A DNA stretch of 6,777 nucleotides from Flavobacteriales bacterium UBA5869 (GTDB lineage Bacteria > Bacteroidota > Bacteroidia > Flavobacteriales_D > Crocinitomicaceae), in contig DJFP01000144.1 in the NCBI GenBank assembly GCA_002432565.1, forward strand, positions 1 to 6,777. The letters are read 5' to 3'. The first letter of the stretch is position 1. Each line of letters begins with the position of its first letter. A program made the position numbers and the translations under genes. A model generated the notes under the pieces. It did no database searches. It was not told the DNA's origin and saw only the letters and a program-made list of their open reading frames with translations. Shown here in pieces: positions 1 to 6,218 of the stretch.

Positions 1-188
1 TGTGTACAGGTCAATTGGTTCTGAAGTGCTTTAAGCAGCGACATGAAATCCCAGACAGCATAAATATGATGTTCCATAAAAATGCGGATATCCTCAATGG
101 ACTGAATCGCATTGTAGCTCGGGTGATTTACGACTTCCTTGCGGACAAGGTCCAGGCCGGCCTGGATGTTTTTGATTTCTTGATTCAT
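1..188 (-). CDS. DUF3050 family protein, N-terminal part (gene cut by left window edge)
   Basis: The minus strand is open from an ATG at 188 to the window edge and gives the first 62 residues of a protein. The sequence is helical, and residues 31-60 contain [18 protein letters not shown] followed by [13 protein letters not shown] recognise this as the conserved N-terminal block of the DUF3050 family, whose members are usually about 230-260 residues, so roughly three quarters of the gene lies outside. The E39-H40-H41 cluster in a helix recalls heme-oxygenase-like helical-bundle metal proteins, but a metal centre is inference and the other ligands are not visible. No Shine-Dalgarno sequence precedes the start, which is normal in Bacteroidota. 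The gene follows 347 nt of non-coding DNA, so it is probably transcribed separately from the hydrolase gene upstream. The biological role of the family is unknown to me. Confidence 0.88.
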   Translation of the reverse strand, partial: MNQEIKNIQAGLDLVRKEVVNHPSYNAIQSIEDIRIFMEHHIYAVWDFMSLLKALQNQLTCT

Positions 189-344
189 GACTTTAGTGTG
201 TTAATTGTGCTATTCTTGAATGTTCAAATTTTATAAATCTCCAACCACTGTTAAAGTGAAAAATGCCAGGGAAGCATCCACGTCACTAGCGGGCAAATTC
301 AGCCAGATTTCTTTTGTAATTTTTCATCAGTTTAATAATGGTCA

Positions 345-352
345 CAAAAATA
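345..352 (-). promoter_or_regulatory. Possible Bacteroidota-type -7 element for the DUF3050 gene
   Basis: Read on the minus strand this is TATTTTTG, a full match to the Bacteroidota sigma-70 -7 consensus TAnnTTTG. It lies about 156 nt upstream of the DUF3050 start. About 20 nt further upstream there is only a T-run (CATTTTTCC), not a clear TTTG, so the -33 half is weak. In AT-rich DNA such a match can arise by chance. A closer near-match, TAAAATTTG around 222-230, has one extra base in the spacer and is an alternative. Confidence 0.22.
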
Positions 353-459
353 GTGATTGAAACTAGGGAAAAATGATTGGAATGTCAATTAAAAATGAGC
401 AGAAAGCGTATTACACTGATTTGATAAATAGTTATACAAAACCGCGGTACAATACTTAA

Positions 460-486
460 GCAGGGATGAAAATTCTCCACCCCTGC
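460..486. terminator. Inverted repeat GCAGGG...CCCTGC, possible terminator after the serine hydrolase gene
   Basis: GCAGGG at 460-465 pairs perfectly with CCCTGC at 481-486 around a 15-nt loop. The stem may extend inward by TG/CA after one mismatch. It lies 50 nt past the hydrolase stop codon, where a terminator would be expected. The T-run (AGTTTTTG) flanks the plus-strand side of the stem, whereas the minus-strand side continues as TTAAGTATTG. It is therefore imperfect as an intrinsic terminator for the minus-strand gene and may only be a 3'-end-stabilising hairpin. Confidence 0.4.
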
Positions 487-535
487 AGTTTTTGTAATTT
501 CTTTAGAGTACCCGATTAAAGCACTGTTCGTTTTG

Positions 536-2344
536 TTATTTGCGTTTCGCTGTGAATTTCCCGTTCGGCTGAACGAAGGTTACAGCTTTCGCAATTCTGT
601 TCTCAACAGTAAATTTCACGCTGTATCCTTTTGCAAGCGTCAAATCGAAGGTATCATTTCCTACAGAAACCGTTTCGTAGTCCGGTTGTCCGGGTACTGA
701 TACCATTAAGGTAGTACCTTTCAGGTAGATTTTGATGGTCACACCATCCAGTTCATAATCTCCTGCGTATTTGCTCAAATCATCCCCGGATAAATTGACT
801 TTGATCGGACGTCTTTCAAAAACGGTTGATTTTCCGGGTTCATTCATGTCGATGGAAGCACTTTCGATCTTTCCGTTGTTCGCCGTTCCGAAATTGATCA
901 GGAATTTCTCATTGTCTTCCTGCTGTTCTTCCGGATCCGTTGATTCAAAGGAGAACACATCGTAATGATAATGCTTCAGCCACGCTTTTTCTCCCGCAAT
1001 GGTGGTAAAAAGCGTATCGTTTTTCAGCGTGATCAGGAATTCTGAAAAAGCAGGATTTCCGTAAAGACCTGCATAATCTGCAAGAGCGTGAGAAGGTTTG
1101 GTGTTTTTCACCTGCAATGTGTCTTTGCTGTTTTCAGATTTTTTCAACATTTCTGCCATTTCTTCCTGTGCTTTTTTAGCATCTGCATTCCATGGAATGG
1201 GTGTCAAGCCAAACAATTTATCGGACAGGATGTTCCGTACAATTTCTGTTGCGGAAGAACCATTTTGGTTGGTCAGGACCACAATTCCAATGGAATCGGA
1301 AGGGTAGAAGCCGACGCTTGCAGAGAATCCGTCAATATTTCCGCCATGTTCTACCAAATAATGACCGCGGTATGATTCCAGGAACCAGCCCAAACCGTAG
1401 TTCTTGAACTGGATATCAGGATGTGCTCCAGGCTGCCCGCCGGAAACGACCATTTGCGAACTGGAAGCCTCTCTTACATAAGAGGCCGGAATGATTTCTT
1501 CACCTTTGAATTTCCCGCCCATGATCCAGGTTGAAACCCAGTTTGCCATGTCGTTTGCACACGAGTTGATACTTCCGGCCGGTCCCATTCCGTTGATGTT
1601 GTAGTAATCCAGTTTTTTATTCTCCATCTTTTCATCTAGGGCGTAAGGAAGGGACGCATCCGGATCTTTTTCGGTAGCAAAGATGTCCGTGTTACTGTGC
1701 GTCATATTCAACGGTTTGAAAAAACGTTCGCGGATATTTTCTTCCCAGGTTTTTTCGGTAATCTTTTCAGCAATCATTCCCTGCGCCAGGAACATGAAAT
1801 TATTGTACTGCCATTTTTGACGCAGTTTTGCATTGGGTTCCATGTATTTTACGCGCTGAATTAAACTGTCGCGGTTGCCTGTATTGAACATGTACCAGGA
1901 ATAATCGAAACGGGAAAGTCCGGTGCGGTGACACATCATGTCACGGATCGTAATTCCGGTATTCATATAGTCATACTTAAAAGTCAGGCTCGGCAAATGT
2001 TTCGTTGCCAAATCGTCGAGTTTCAATTTTCCTTCTTTTTCTAATTGCCCCAAAACAGCTGCCGTAAATGCTTTGGAAGAAGAACCGATTGCAAACAGGG
2101 TATTGGGTGTTACCGGTTTTTTGTTCGCCACATCCCGGTATCCGAAACCTTTGGAATAGATGACTTTGTCTTTGTAGACAACAGCTACCGAATAACCGGC
2201 TACTTTTTGATCTTCCAGGACTTTTTCCAATTCTTTTTCAACCCCGGAAAGGCGCTTGGAGTAATCGGGAGTTTTGGTTTTGGATTGTGAAACTGCAGTC
2301 AGAGTGCAAGTAGTTATTAATAAAAGGGTAAGGGTTTGTTTCAT
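536..2344 (-). CDS. Exported serine hydrolase of the beta-lactamase / class C penicillin-binding family with C-terminal DUF3471-like tail
   Basis: This 602-aa protein starts with a signal peptide (hydrophobic residues 5-15, likely cut within AVS-QSK near residue 19), so it acts in the periplasm or outside. Residues about 30-380 form a Pfam Beta-lactamase (AmpC/DD-peptidase/esterase-like) domain. All three active-site motifs are present: S88-S-S-K91 in FAIGSSSKAFT, Y180-N-N182, and H333-G-G335 in VEHGGNIDGF. Residues about 415-515 fit a DUF3471-like domain and 520-600 a second small beta domain starting KYAGDYELDG. Members of this family include D-aminopeptidases, esterases and peptidoglycan-related enzymes; the sequence does not fix the substrate. 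The intact triad argues for an active enzyme but not for drug resistance. It lies 94 nt downstream of the membrane-protein gene, so it may be co-transcribed or have its own promoter. The start is set by the signal peptide. Confidence 0.95.
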   Translation of the reverse strand: MKQTLTLLLITTCTLTAVSQSKTKTPDYSKRLSGVEKELEKVLEDQKVAGYSVAVVYKDKVIYSKGFGYRDVANKKPVTPNTLFAIGSSSKAFTAAVLGQLEKEGKLKLDDLATKHLPSLTFKYDYMNTGITIRDMMCHRTGLSRFDYSWYMFNTGNRDSLIQRVKYMEPNAKLRQKWQYNNFMFLAQGMIAEKITEKTWEENIRERFFKPLNMTHSNTDIFATEKDPDASLPYALDEKMENKKLDYYNINGMGPAGSINSCANDMANWVSTWIMGGKFKGEEIIPASYVREASSSQMVVSGGQPGAHPDIQFKNYGLGWFLESYRGHYLVEHGGNIDGFSASVGFYPSDSIGIVVLTNQNGSSATEIVRNILSDKLFGLTPIPWNADAKKAQEEMAEMLKKSENSKDTLQVKNTKPSHALADYAGLYGNPAFSEFLITLKNDTLFTTIAGEKAWLKHYHYDVFSFESTDPEEQQEDNEKFLINFGTANNGKIESASIDMNEPGKSTVFERRPIKVNLSGDDLSKYAGDYELDGVTIKIYLKGTTLMVSVPGQPDYETVSVGNDTFDLTLAKGYSVKFTVENRIAKAVTFVQPNGKFTAKRK

Positions 2345-2388
2345 TGGATTTGAATTTATTCTAAAAGTAAATGTAAGAAACTTCGCAG

Positions 2389-2404
2389 AACTTCTATGGA
2401 AGTT
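2389..2404. repeat. Short inverted repeat AACTTC-TATG-GAAGTT upstream of the hydrolase gene
   Basis: AACTTC at 2389-2394 and GAAGTT at 2399-2404 form a perfect 6-bp stem with a 4-nt loop in the 94-nt gap between the membrane protein and hydrolase genes. No T-run follows on the minus strand, so it is not a good terminator. It could be an operator half-site pair, an mRNA processing hairpin or chance. Just downstream on the minus strand, TACATTTA and TACTTTTA each match seven of eight positions when scored against TAnnTTTG. Confidence 0.25.
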
Positions 2405-2438
2405 TTCACGTTACTATGACCGAAAGATGCAGTAAAAG

Positions 2439-2909
2439 TTACATGTTGGTTCTGTGTTTTCTTTTCGGTTTAATCAGTGAAAGCAAAATGTTCAACCCAA
2501 AAACCAATTGTGCACCGATAAGCAGGTAAACCATGAACGGTGCCCAGCTTGCTGTATTGATCGTATCTTCTGTTAATTCTTCGGTTACGCTCAAATCTTT
2601 GTACGGTTCGGGGGAAACTTCTTGCGGCAAAGCGAAGTAAAACACTGCCAGACCAATAATCGTAAGCAAAAAATGAGTTCCAAAAAAATAAGGATTGATC
2701 GGTTTCCGGGAAAGCTCAAATGCCAGGGAAATTCCCGCAAACACTAAAAATAAAAACGCAAGCACCAGCCAGGCAATACTTTTGGGAATGGAAAAATACA
2801 GTTCATGAAGCGCTATGTCCAGTACTTCGGATTGTTCCAGGAAAGCAAACGCTCCGAAGATCAGGGAGGCAAGCAGGTAAATGATTGAAATGTAATGAGC
2901 TTTGAACAT
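2439..2909 (-). CDS. Small four-helix membrane protein with a heme-copper oxidase subunit I-like motif
   Basis: The 156-aa product has four hydrophobic segments at about residues 7-25, 43-65, 72-95 and 122-146. A charged loop (about 96-120, rich in E, D and T) precedes the last one, and a basic tail follows (KPKRKHR). Residues 31-39, DIALHELYF, resemble the DIxLHDTYF stretch of cytochrome oxidase subunit I. The histidines that bind heme in the oxidase (the HFH after that motif) are absent: here it continues SIPKSIAWLV. I recall other Bacteroidota short membrane proteins with this motif annotated only as hypothetical. It is thus either a distant relative or a fragment-like derivative, and no electron-transfer role can be claimed. 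Its ATG at 2909 directly precedes the first membrane helix. It lies 54 nt downstream of the PH-like membrane protein gene and 94 nt upstream of the hydrolase gene. Confidence 0.85.
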   Translation of the reverse strand: MFKAHYISIIYLLASLIFGAFAFLEQSEVLDIALHELYFSIPKSIAWLVLAFLFLVFAGISLAFELSRKPINPYFFGTHFLLTIIGLAVFYFALPQEVSPEPYKDLSVTEELTEDTINTASWAPFMVYLLIGAQLVFGLNILLSLIKPKRKHRTNM

Positions 2910-2963
2910 GCTTGTGTGTTTGACAGGTAAGTTAAGACCGTTTAATTTGAAATCCTACTTAAT

Positions 2964-3548
2964 TTATCTTAATTGAATGATTGTGATGTGAGTACTTTTT
3001 TTTCGTTCATGGAAAAGCCTTAGTAGTGCGATCAGAAACAAACTACCAAACAAAAGGGTCAATACTAGAACTCCCATGGAAGCCAATGCCTGGAATAGAG
3101 CGATAATTGCCTCACTAAATCTTTTACCCGAATAATGAGCTTTATCTGTAGGAGTTAACAATGCAATTACGTAGATAATCGGAATAATGACAAGCGCCAC
3201 AATTGTTCCGCGAGTTTTAAATTTTACCGTGTCTTCCCTAAAAAGTGTGAATGAATCCGGGAAACGCCTGATCATGAATTTTTTAAATTCATTCATGGTA
3301 TCCAGCTTTTCCCAACGGATCAAGAGCGTTGAGCTGTAGTATTCCAGTGTGGTTGTTTTTTTCTTGCTGTCGATTTCCAATACTCTCAAATAGGATAGGG
3401 GAATGGAGGCCATTTCGGCCAGTAATTTTGGATGGTACTCAGAGGAATCGATTTTCCCGTAATAAAGCATGTCTTCCGAAATAAAGACTGAATCCTGGCT
3501 AGTGGAAACCCATTGCGCAACAATTGTATGTTCTTCCTGATCAGTCAT
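2964..3548 (-). CDS. Two-helix membrane protein with a probable PH-like N-terminal domain
   Basis: I place the start at the ATG at 3548, giving 194 aa beginning MTDQEEHTIVAQW. This ATG overlaps the upstream stop codon by 8 nt (ATGACTGA), a classic translational-coupling arrangement. A longer frame from 3581 would only add 11 residues lying inside the upstream gene. Residues about 5-103 are soluble and show the alternating beta pattern of bacterial PH-like domains, ending in an amphipathic helix (DTMNEFKKFMIRRF); this is my inference from pattern, not a recognised family. Two membrane helices follow at about 114-132 and 155-178, with a basic loop between them and a basic tail (HERKKS). The N-terminal domain is probably cytoplasmic. 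The upstream partner is a lipoprotein, so the pair might link the envelope surface to the inner membrane, but nothing shows a direct interaction. Function unknown. Confidence 0.85.
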   Translation of the reverse strand: MTDQEEHTIVAQWVSTSQDSVFISEDMLYYGKIDSSEYHPKLLAEMASIPLSYLRVLEIDSKKKTTTLEYYSSTLLIRWEKLDTMNEFKKFMIRRFPDSFTLFREDTVKFKTRGTIVALVIIPIIYVIALLTPTDKAHYSGKRFSEAIIALFQALASMGVLVLTLLFGSLFLIALLRLFHERKKSTHITIIQLR

Positions 3549-4302
3549 AGCCTGCAAAACTGGTGATTTTCCACTGCCCATTGATTTTTTCTAAAATAGG
3601 ATGCGCCTCACCTGAAAAAACCAGTTGCTCTTCTTTTACGAATCCGCTTATTTCTTTATCGGCAGTTTCGATTTTAATAAACCCATCGATGCTTTCTGTG
3701 AACTTAAGAACTTCGTAGGAAAGTACTGTTGTTCTCTTTGAATTGGCAGCAGGTCTTTTATAAACGATGGTTTGAGGCGAAACACATATTGCAGTAAAAT
3801 ACCAATCAAAATCAAGATCCATATCTTTAAAAAAAAGGTCGCATTGAGCATAAGGAAAACGAAAGATTTCCTTGTTATTATCCCATGCACCTCCTAAATC
3901 AATGTAACGTTTCATAATTCTCCAAAAAGGTGACTTTTCCGGATTCACGTCCAGTTTCGATTCCTCCAGGAAAGTTTGTATCCCGTACATTCCACCGCCC
4001 CAGCTTACAACAATTCCCGTATCCAGGCAGGAGATCAGCCCGGGAACATCTTTTCGATTTACAATTTCTTTAAGTTTTATTACAAATGTGCGCAGTGATT
4101 CATCCGAAGAACTTTCATCAACCGGTAGAATTCGGTATTTCGTTTCATGAATCGGCAATTCAGTGGTTTCTTCAACCGGTATCAGGATTTCCTTAGGCTG
4201 AGGTTTAACTTCCGATTTTGGAAAGTCTTTTTTCGGCTTCTTATCCGAACAGGAAACGAGCAAAAGTACTAAAAGCAGGATGGGAAGTACGGTTGTTTTC
4301 AT
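3541..4302 (-). CDS. Lipoprotein with C-terminal bacterial SH3-like domain
   Basis: The 253-aa product begins with a lipoprotein signal peptide: MKTTVLP, a leucine-rich core, then the lipobox L15-V-S-C18. Cys18 would be lipidated, and the mature protein anchored in a membrane facing the periplasm or cell surface. A lysine/proline-rich linker (about 20-55) precedes a globular region (about 68-165) containing SWGGGMYG at 100-107. Residues about 175-230 look like a bacterial SH3 domain: VYKRPAANSKRTTVLSYE, then GFIKIETADKEISGFVKEEQ, with the typical G220-F-V ending. The C-terminus, NGQWKITSFAGYD, resembles the ends of other Bacteroidota SH3-containing hypothetical proteins I know. SH3-type domains often bind peptidoglycan or peptides; the ligand here is unknown. 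The gene sits 13 nt after the 186-aa protein gene and overlaps the next gene by 8 nt, so co-transcription is very likely. Confidence 0.9.
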   Translation of the reverse strand: MKTTVLPILLLVLLLVSCSDKKPKKDFPKSEVKPQPKEILIPVEETTELPIHETKYRILPVDESSSDESLRTFVIKLKEIVNRKDVPGLISCLDTGIVVSWGGGMYGIQTFLEESKLDVNPEKSPFWRIMKRYIDLGGAWDNNKEIFRFPYAQCDLFFKDMDLDFDWYFTAICVSPQTIVYKRPAANSKRTTVLSYEVLKFTESIDGFIKIETADKEISGFVKEEQLVFSGEAHPILEKINGQWKITSFAGYD

Positions 4303-4315
4303 TCGGATGGACTAT

Positions 4316-4876
4316 TTATTGGCGATTCTTCCAGCGATAAAGATTGAAACGCTTCTGGTTGTCCAGGTCATCCAGGTGAAAACCGGTAATCTCATTGACT
4401 TTATACAGGGATTTTCCTTCGTCGTTTCCAATATAGCTAACGCATGAAATGACAAAATCCTCTTCGGTCACATCGTGAATGAAACCTGTATAAATGGATC
4501 CGCCATTCAGTTCTGTACTCGTAAAGAAATCCTGATTTCCTTCGAGCTGCACCAGCAAATCAAATTGCCATTCATCGTGATTGGGAAGGTTTAAATGGAA
4601 TGAAATGCCTGATTGATCATTTACCTGTTCAATGATATACTGCAGACAGGAAATATAATCATTCCCATACTCAATGTTCTGGATTTTATCGATCGGCCAG
4701 ATTAAAATTCCGTCTTTCTGTCCGTATTTGGAATAATGCTGGATCAAAACGAGGGTTTCGTTGTAATCTATTACATAGCCGGCCCAAAAATTATCGGTAT
4801 TGCCGTATTGCCAGAATTCAAGAATTTCTTTGGTCAGTTTTGAACGCTCAAGTAAGCGGATCAGTATGTTGTCCAT
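4316..4876 (-). CDS. Conserved hypothetical cytoplasmic protein with two copies of a beta-rich unit
   Basis: The 186-aa product has no signal peptide or membrane segment and is acidic, so it should be cytoplasmic. Residues 30-68 and 128-166 align without gaps at a constant offset of 98. Identities are G33/G131, D37/D135, E40/E138, I45/I143, S49/S147, G52/G150, G56/G154 and I65/I163, with matching hydrophobic positions between them. Each unit has the look of a small beta-barrel (pattern W-x-G-x-V-x-D, then YG-xx-DG, then I-xx-I), perhaps Sm- or SH3-like; that fold is inference. A helical N-terminus (1-24) and the region about 75-125 surround them. I do not recognise a named family. The start lies 3 nt after the stop of the MORN protein gene and the stop 13 nt before the lipoprotein gene. 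It is the only clearly soluble cytoplasmic member of this gene group. Confidence 0.87.
   Translation of the reverse strand: MDNILIRLLERSKLTKEILEFWQYGNTDNFWAGYVIDYNETLVLIQHYSKYGQKDGILIWPIDKIQNIEYGNDYISCLQYIIEQVNDQSGISFHLNLPNHDEWQFDLLVQLEGNQDFFTSTELNGGSIYTGFIHDVTEEDFVISCVSYIGNDEGKSLYKVNEITGFHLDDLDNQKRFNLYRWKNRQ
4379..4495 (-). repeat. Second copy of the internal protein repeat in the 186-aa protein
   Basis: This encodes residues 128-166, beginning IYTGFIHDVTEEDF and ending VNEITGF. It matches residues 30-68 of the same protein at a constant offset of 98, with eight identities in 39 positions and no gaps. The two copies have diverged beyond recognition at DNA level, so the duplication is old. 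Confidence 0.65.
4673..4789 (-). repeat. First copy of the internal protein repeat in the 186-aa protein
   Basis: This encodes residues 30-68, beginning FWAGYVIDYNETLV and ending PIDKIQNI. It is paired with the copy at residues 128-166. The glycines at 33, 52 and 56 and Asp37 are the shared anchor positions. Confidence 0.65.
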
Positions 4877-4879
4877 GAG

Positions 4880-5863
4880 TTATTTTTTGTCGAAGACTTC
4901 ACGCCCTCCAATTTCATTAATGATGTAGTAAAATATCAATTGGAAATTTCCGTCATTGATTTGCCATGGCTGTACGAGTGAAAATGCCTCTTTTACTTTT
5001 GAATCAAGTAAAAACATTGAAAAATCCTGAGGTTGCGTTCTTACCAATTTGTCAGCGTCGTTGGTTATTATTGCAAAAGGAAAAACAGGTGAATTTTCAT
5101 CCGCATCCTTTTCGCGTTCAACTCTGAGTGTTTGCAGGCCATAATCCTTGAATGAAAAATCAATGATATATTTTGTTTTCAGATAAGTGTCAAAAAACTC
5201 GGAAGGTATTTCTATCAGGTTTAAGAAAATCTGGGAATCTGTGTTTTTTTGATCAAGTCCCAATCTTTGGGCGTTTTCATCCATTTCTGGTACAAATAAT
5301 AAGAACCATCCTGTGGAAGTTGCATCTTGTAGTACTGCAGGATCACCATCTACGAGTAAAAATTCTGAACTGTTCTTATTAAATGTACCTGTTTCGAAAT
5401 TGAACGAAATAAGTACTTTTTTTCCTTTTTTGTCATAAGATTGAGCATTTCCGATTGGTTTTCCATCCTGGTAAGTTAAATCCCATTGGATTTTATCCTC
5501 CTGGCTATAGAATGCCCAGGGACCGTTTTTCAAACCATTGGAAAAACTTCCCGAAAGTTTCTTTTTTCCACTGCTGTAGTTGAATAACACATCACCATCT
5601 AGAACACCTTTGGAATAATGAATGACTTTAATAAGAGTTCCTTCCTTGCTATAAGATTTCCATTCACCATCTTTTTCTCCATTGATAAAAGTTCCGGTTT
5701 CCAAAACCTGCTTATCACAAGTCCGGGTATATTTTCCATTTGGTTTTGGAGTTAATGTTTCGATCTGATCTGTGCAGTTACAATTCGGATAGGTGATCTT
5801 TTCCTGTGAATTGACTGAGAATGAAATAAGAATAGCGATACTTAAGGGTAAACTAATTTTCAT
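4880..5863 (-). CDS. Exported MORN-repeat-variant protein with a C-terminal domain of unknown function
   Basis: I choose the ATG at 5863, giving 327 aa, because it begins a clean signal peptide (MKISLPLSIAILISFSVNSQ, cut near S19-Q20). The frame also opens at 5938, but that would bury the signal peptide behind 25 residues. The mature start has a Cys pair (C28, C30) and C49. Residues about 55-150 hold four MORN-variant units of the YwqK type: GTFINGEKDGEWKSY, YSKGVLDGDVLFNY, GSFSNGLKNGPWAFY and YQDGKPIGNAQSY. Residues about 160-327 form a further domain that I do not recognise, ending NEIGGREVFDKK. YwqK-type proteins are often labelled antitoxins, but in Bacteroidota such repeats occur widely in exported proteins, so that label should not be carried over. 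The gene probably heads the central transcript: 84 nt separate it from the gene before, and only 3 nt from the one after. Confidence 0.9.
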   Translation of the reverse strand: MKISLPLSIAILISFSVNSQEKITYPNCNCTDQIETLTPKPNGKYTRTCDKQVLETGTFINGEKDGEWKSYSKEGTLIKVIHYSKGVLDGDVLFNYSSGKKKLSGSFSNGLKNGPWAFYSQEDKIQWDLTYQDGKPIGNAQSYDKKGKKVLISFNFETGTFNKNSSEFLLVDGDPAVLQDATSTGWFLLFVPEMDENAQRLGLDQKNTDSQIFLNLIEIPSEFFDTYLKTKYIIDFSFKDYGLQTLRVEREKDADENSPVFPFAIITNDADKLVRTQPQDFSMFLLDSKVKEAFSLVQPWQINDGNFQLIFYYIINEIGGREVFDKK

Positions 5864-5917
5864 GATTATACAGTTGATTATTTGAATATGGGTTAAAATT
5901 AAGTAAAAAAACTTCTT

Positions 5918-5945
5918 CGAAATTAAATAGTAATTCATCCTTCAA
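5918..5945 (-). promoter_or_regulatory. Possible promoter of the MORN-protein gene group
   Basis: On the minus strand a TTG (5943-5945) is followed after 17 nt by TAATTTCG (5918-5925). The latter matches five of the six fixed positions of the Bacteroidota -7 consensus TAnnTTTG. It sits in the only sizeable gap (84 nt) between the DUF4180 group and the MORN group and leaves a leader of about 50 nt. The spacer is slightly short and the region AT-rich, so this is a candidate only. Confidence 0.25.
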
Positions 5946-5947
5946 CC

Positions 5948-6214
5948 TCAATACCCAAGATCTACTATCTTTTGAGCAATGGACTCACAGTGATTTTTAT
6001 TGCCGCTTAAACCTATATTCACGGTTTCAATATGATATAAATGATTGGCTATTTTATGCTTGTCTGCTCCTTCCAGTTTCAGCTTTACCAAATGCGGAAC
6101 ATAACTTCTGTATTCATCCGTTGCTTCACTCGAATCATTCACACCGATTGGGTCCCAATCATTCCATAGAATCTGATCGATTTGTTCGAAAAGGAGTTGT
6201 CTTTTGGTTGCCAT
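5948..6214 (-). CDS. Conserved small helical protein, DUF1871-like (tentative)
   Basis: This 88-aa protein has no signal peptide or membrane segment and should be a small helical cytoplasmic protein. Its distinctive features are ILWNDWDPIGVND at residues 15-27, DEYRSYVPHLVKL at 33-45, the helix KIANHLYHIE at 54-63, and HCESIAQKIVDL near the end. The order (W-DP at the first helix end, then an EY, then a helix-helix pair with C-x-x-IA) recalls the DUF1871 family of small three-helix proteins, but I am recalling this pattern, not matching it. No function is known for that family. The start lies 4 nt after the DUF4180 stop, so the two are almost certainly co-transcribed. The WDPIGVND segment, with its invariant-looking Trp, Asp and Pro, is a likely functional or binding site, though that is inference. 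Confidence 0.85.
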   Translation of the reverse strand: MATKRQLLFEQIDQILWNDWDPIGVNDSSEATDEYRSYVPHLVKLKLEGADKHKIANHLYHIETVNIGLSGNKNHCESIAQKIVDLGY

Positions 6215-6218
6215 GAGA

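Larger units (their letters stand above)
189..535. other. 347-nt intergenic region between the serine hydrolase and DUF3050 genes
   Basis: No coding frame on either strand looks real here. The stretch is AT-rich and must hold the 3' end of the hydrolase transcript and the promoter and leader of the DUF3050 gene. Visible elements are an inverted repeat at 460-486, an 8-bp palindrome ACCGCGGT at 441-448, and a minus-strand TATTTTTG at 345-352. The last fits the Bacteroidota -7 consensus TAnnTTTG but has no good -33 TTTG upstream. I see no tRNA-like or riboswitch-like fold by eye. Confidence 0.7.

Noticed and set aside
15..236. Plus-strand open frame of 73 codons
   Set aside because: It lies opposite the DUF3050 coding region, whose minus-strand translation shows a clear family motif. 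The plus-strand protein has no recognisable feature.
441..448. Palindrome ACCGCGGT as an operator or attachment site
   Set aside because: A single 8-bp palindrome without a second copy or flanking symmetry is expected by chance often enough that no function can be claimed.
1088..1407. Three overlapping plus-strand open frames inside the hydrolase gene
   Set aside because: They are antisense to a well-supported catalytic and linker region, have Cys/Phe-rich compositions typical of shadow frames, and lack any family signal.
2045..2290. Plus-strand open frame of 81 codons
   Set aside because: It lies opposite the signal peptide and SxxK region of the hydrolase and is explained as a shadow frame.
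261..2730. Shared 11-12-base string AATGCCAGGGAA near 262 and near 2720
   Set aside because: One copy is non-coding and the other is inside a gene. There is no extended similarity around them, so it is probably chance.
3648..3890. Minus-strand open frame of 80 codons inside the lipoprotein gene
   Set aside because: It is a different frame nested within the SH3-domain coding region and has no start context or family signal of its own.
4880..5863. MORN protein as an antitoxin of a toxin-antitoxin pair
   Set aside because: The YwqK antitoxin label is inherited from annotation. The protein has a signal peptide, and no toxin-like small gene is adjacent.
5864..5938. N-terminal extension of the MORN protein to the ATG at 5938
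   Set aside because: The 25 extra residues would precede a complete signal peptide and would cover the likely promoter region. The start at 5863 explains the export signal better.
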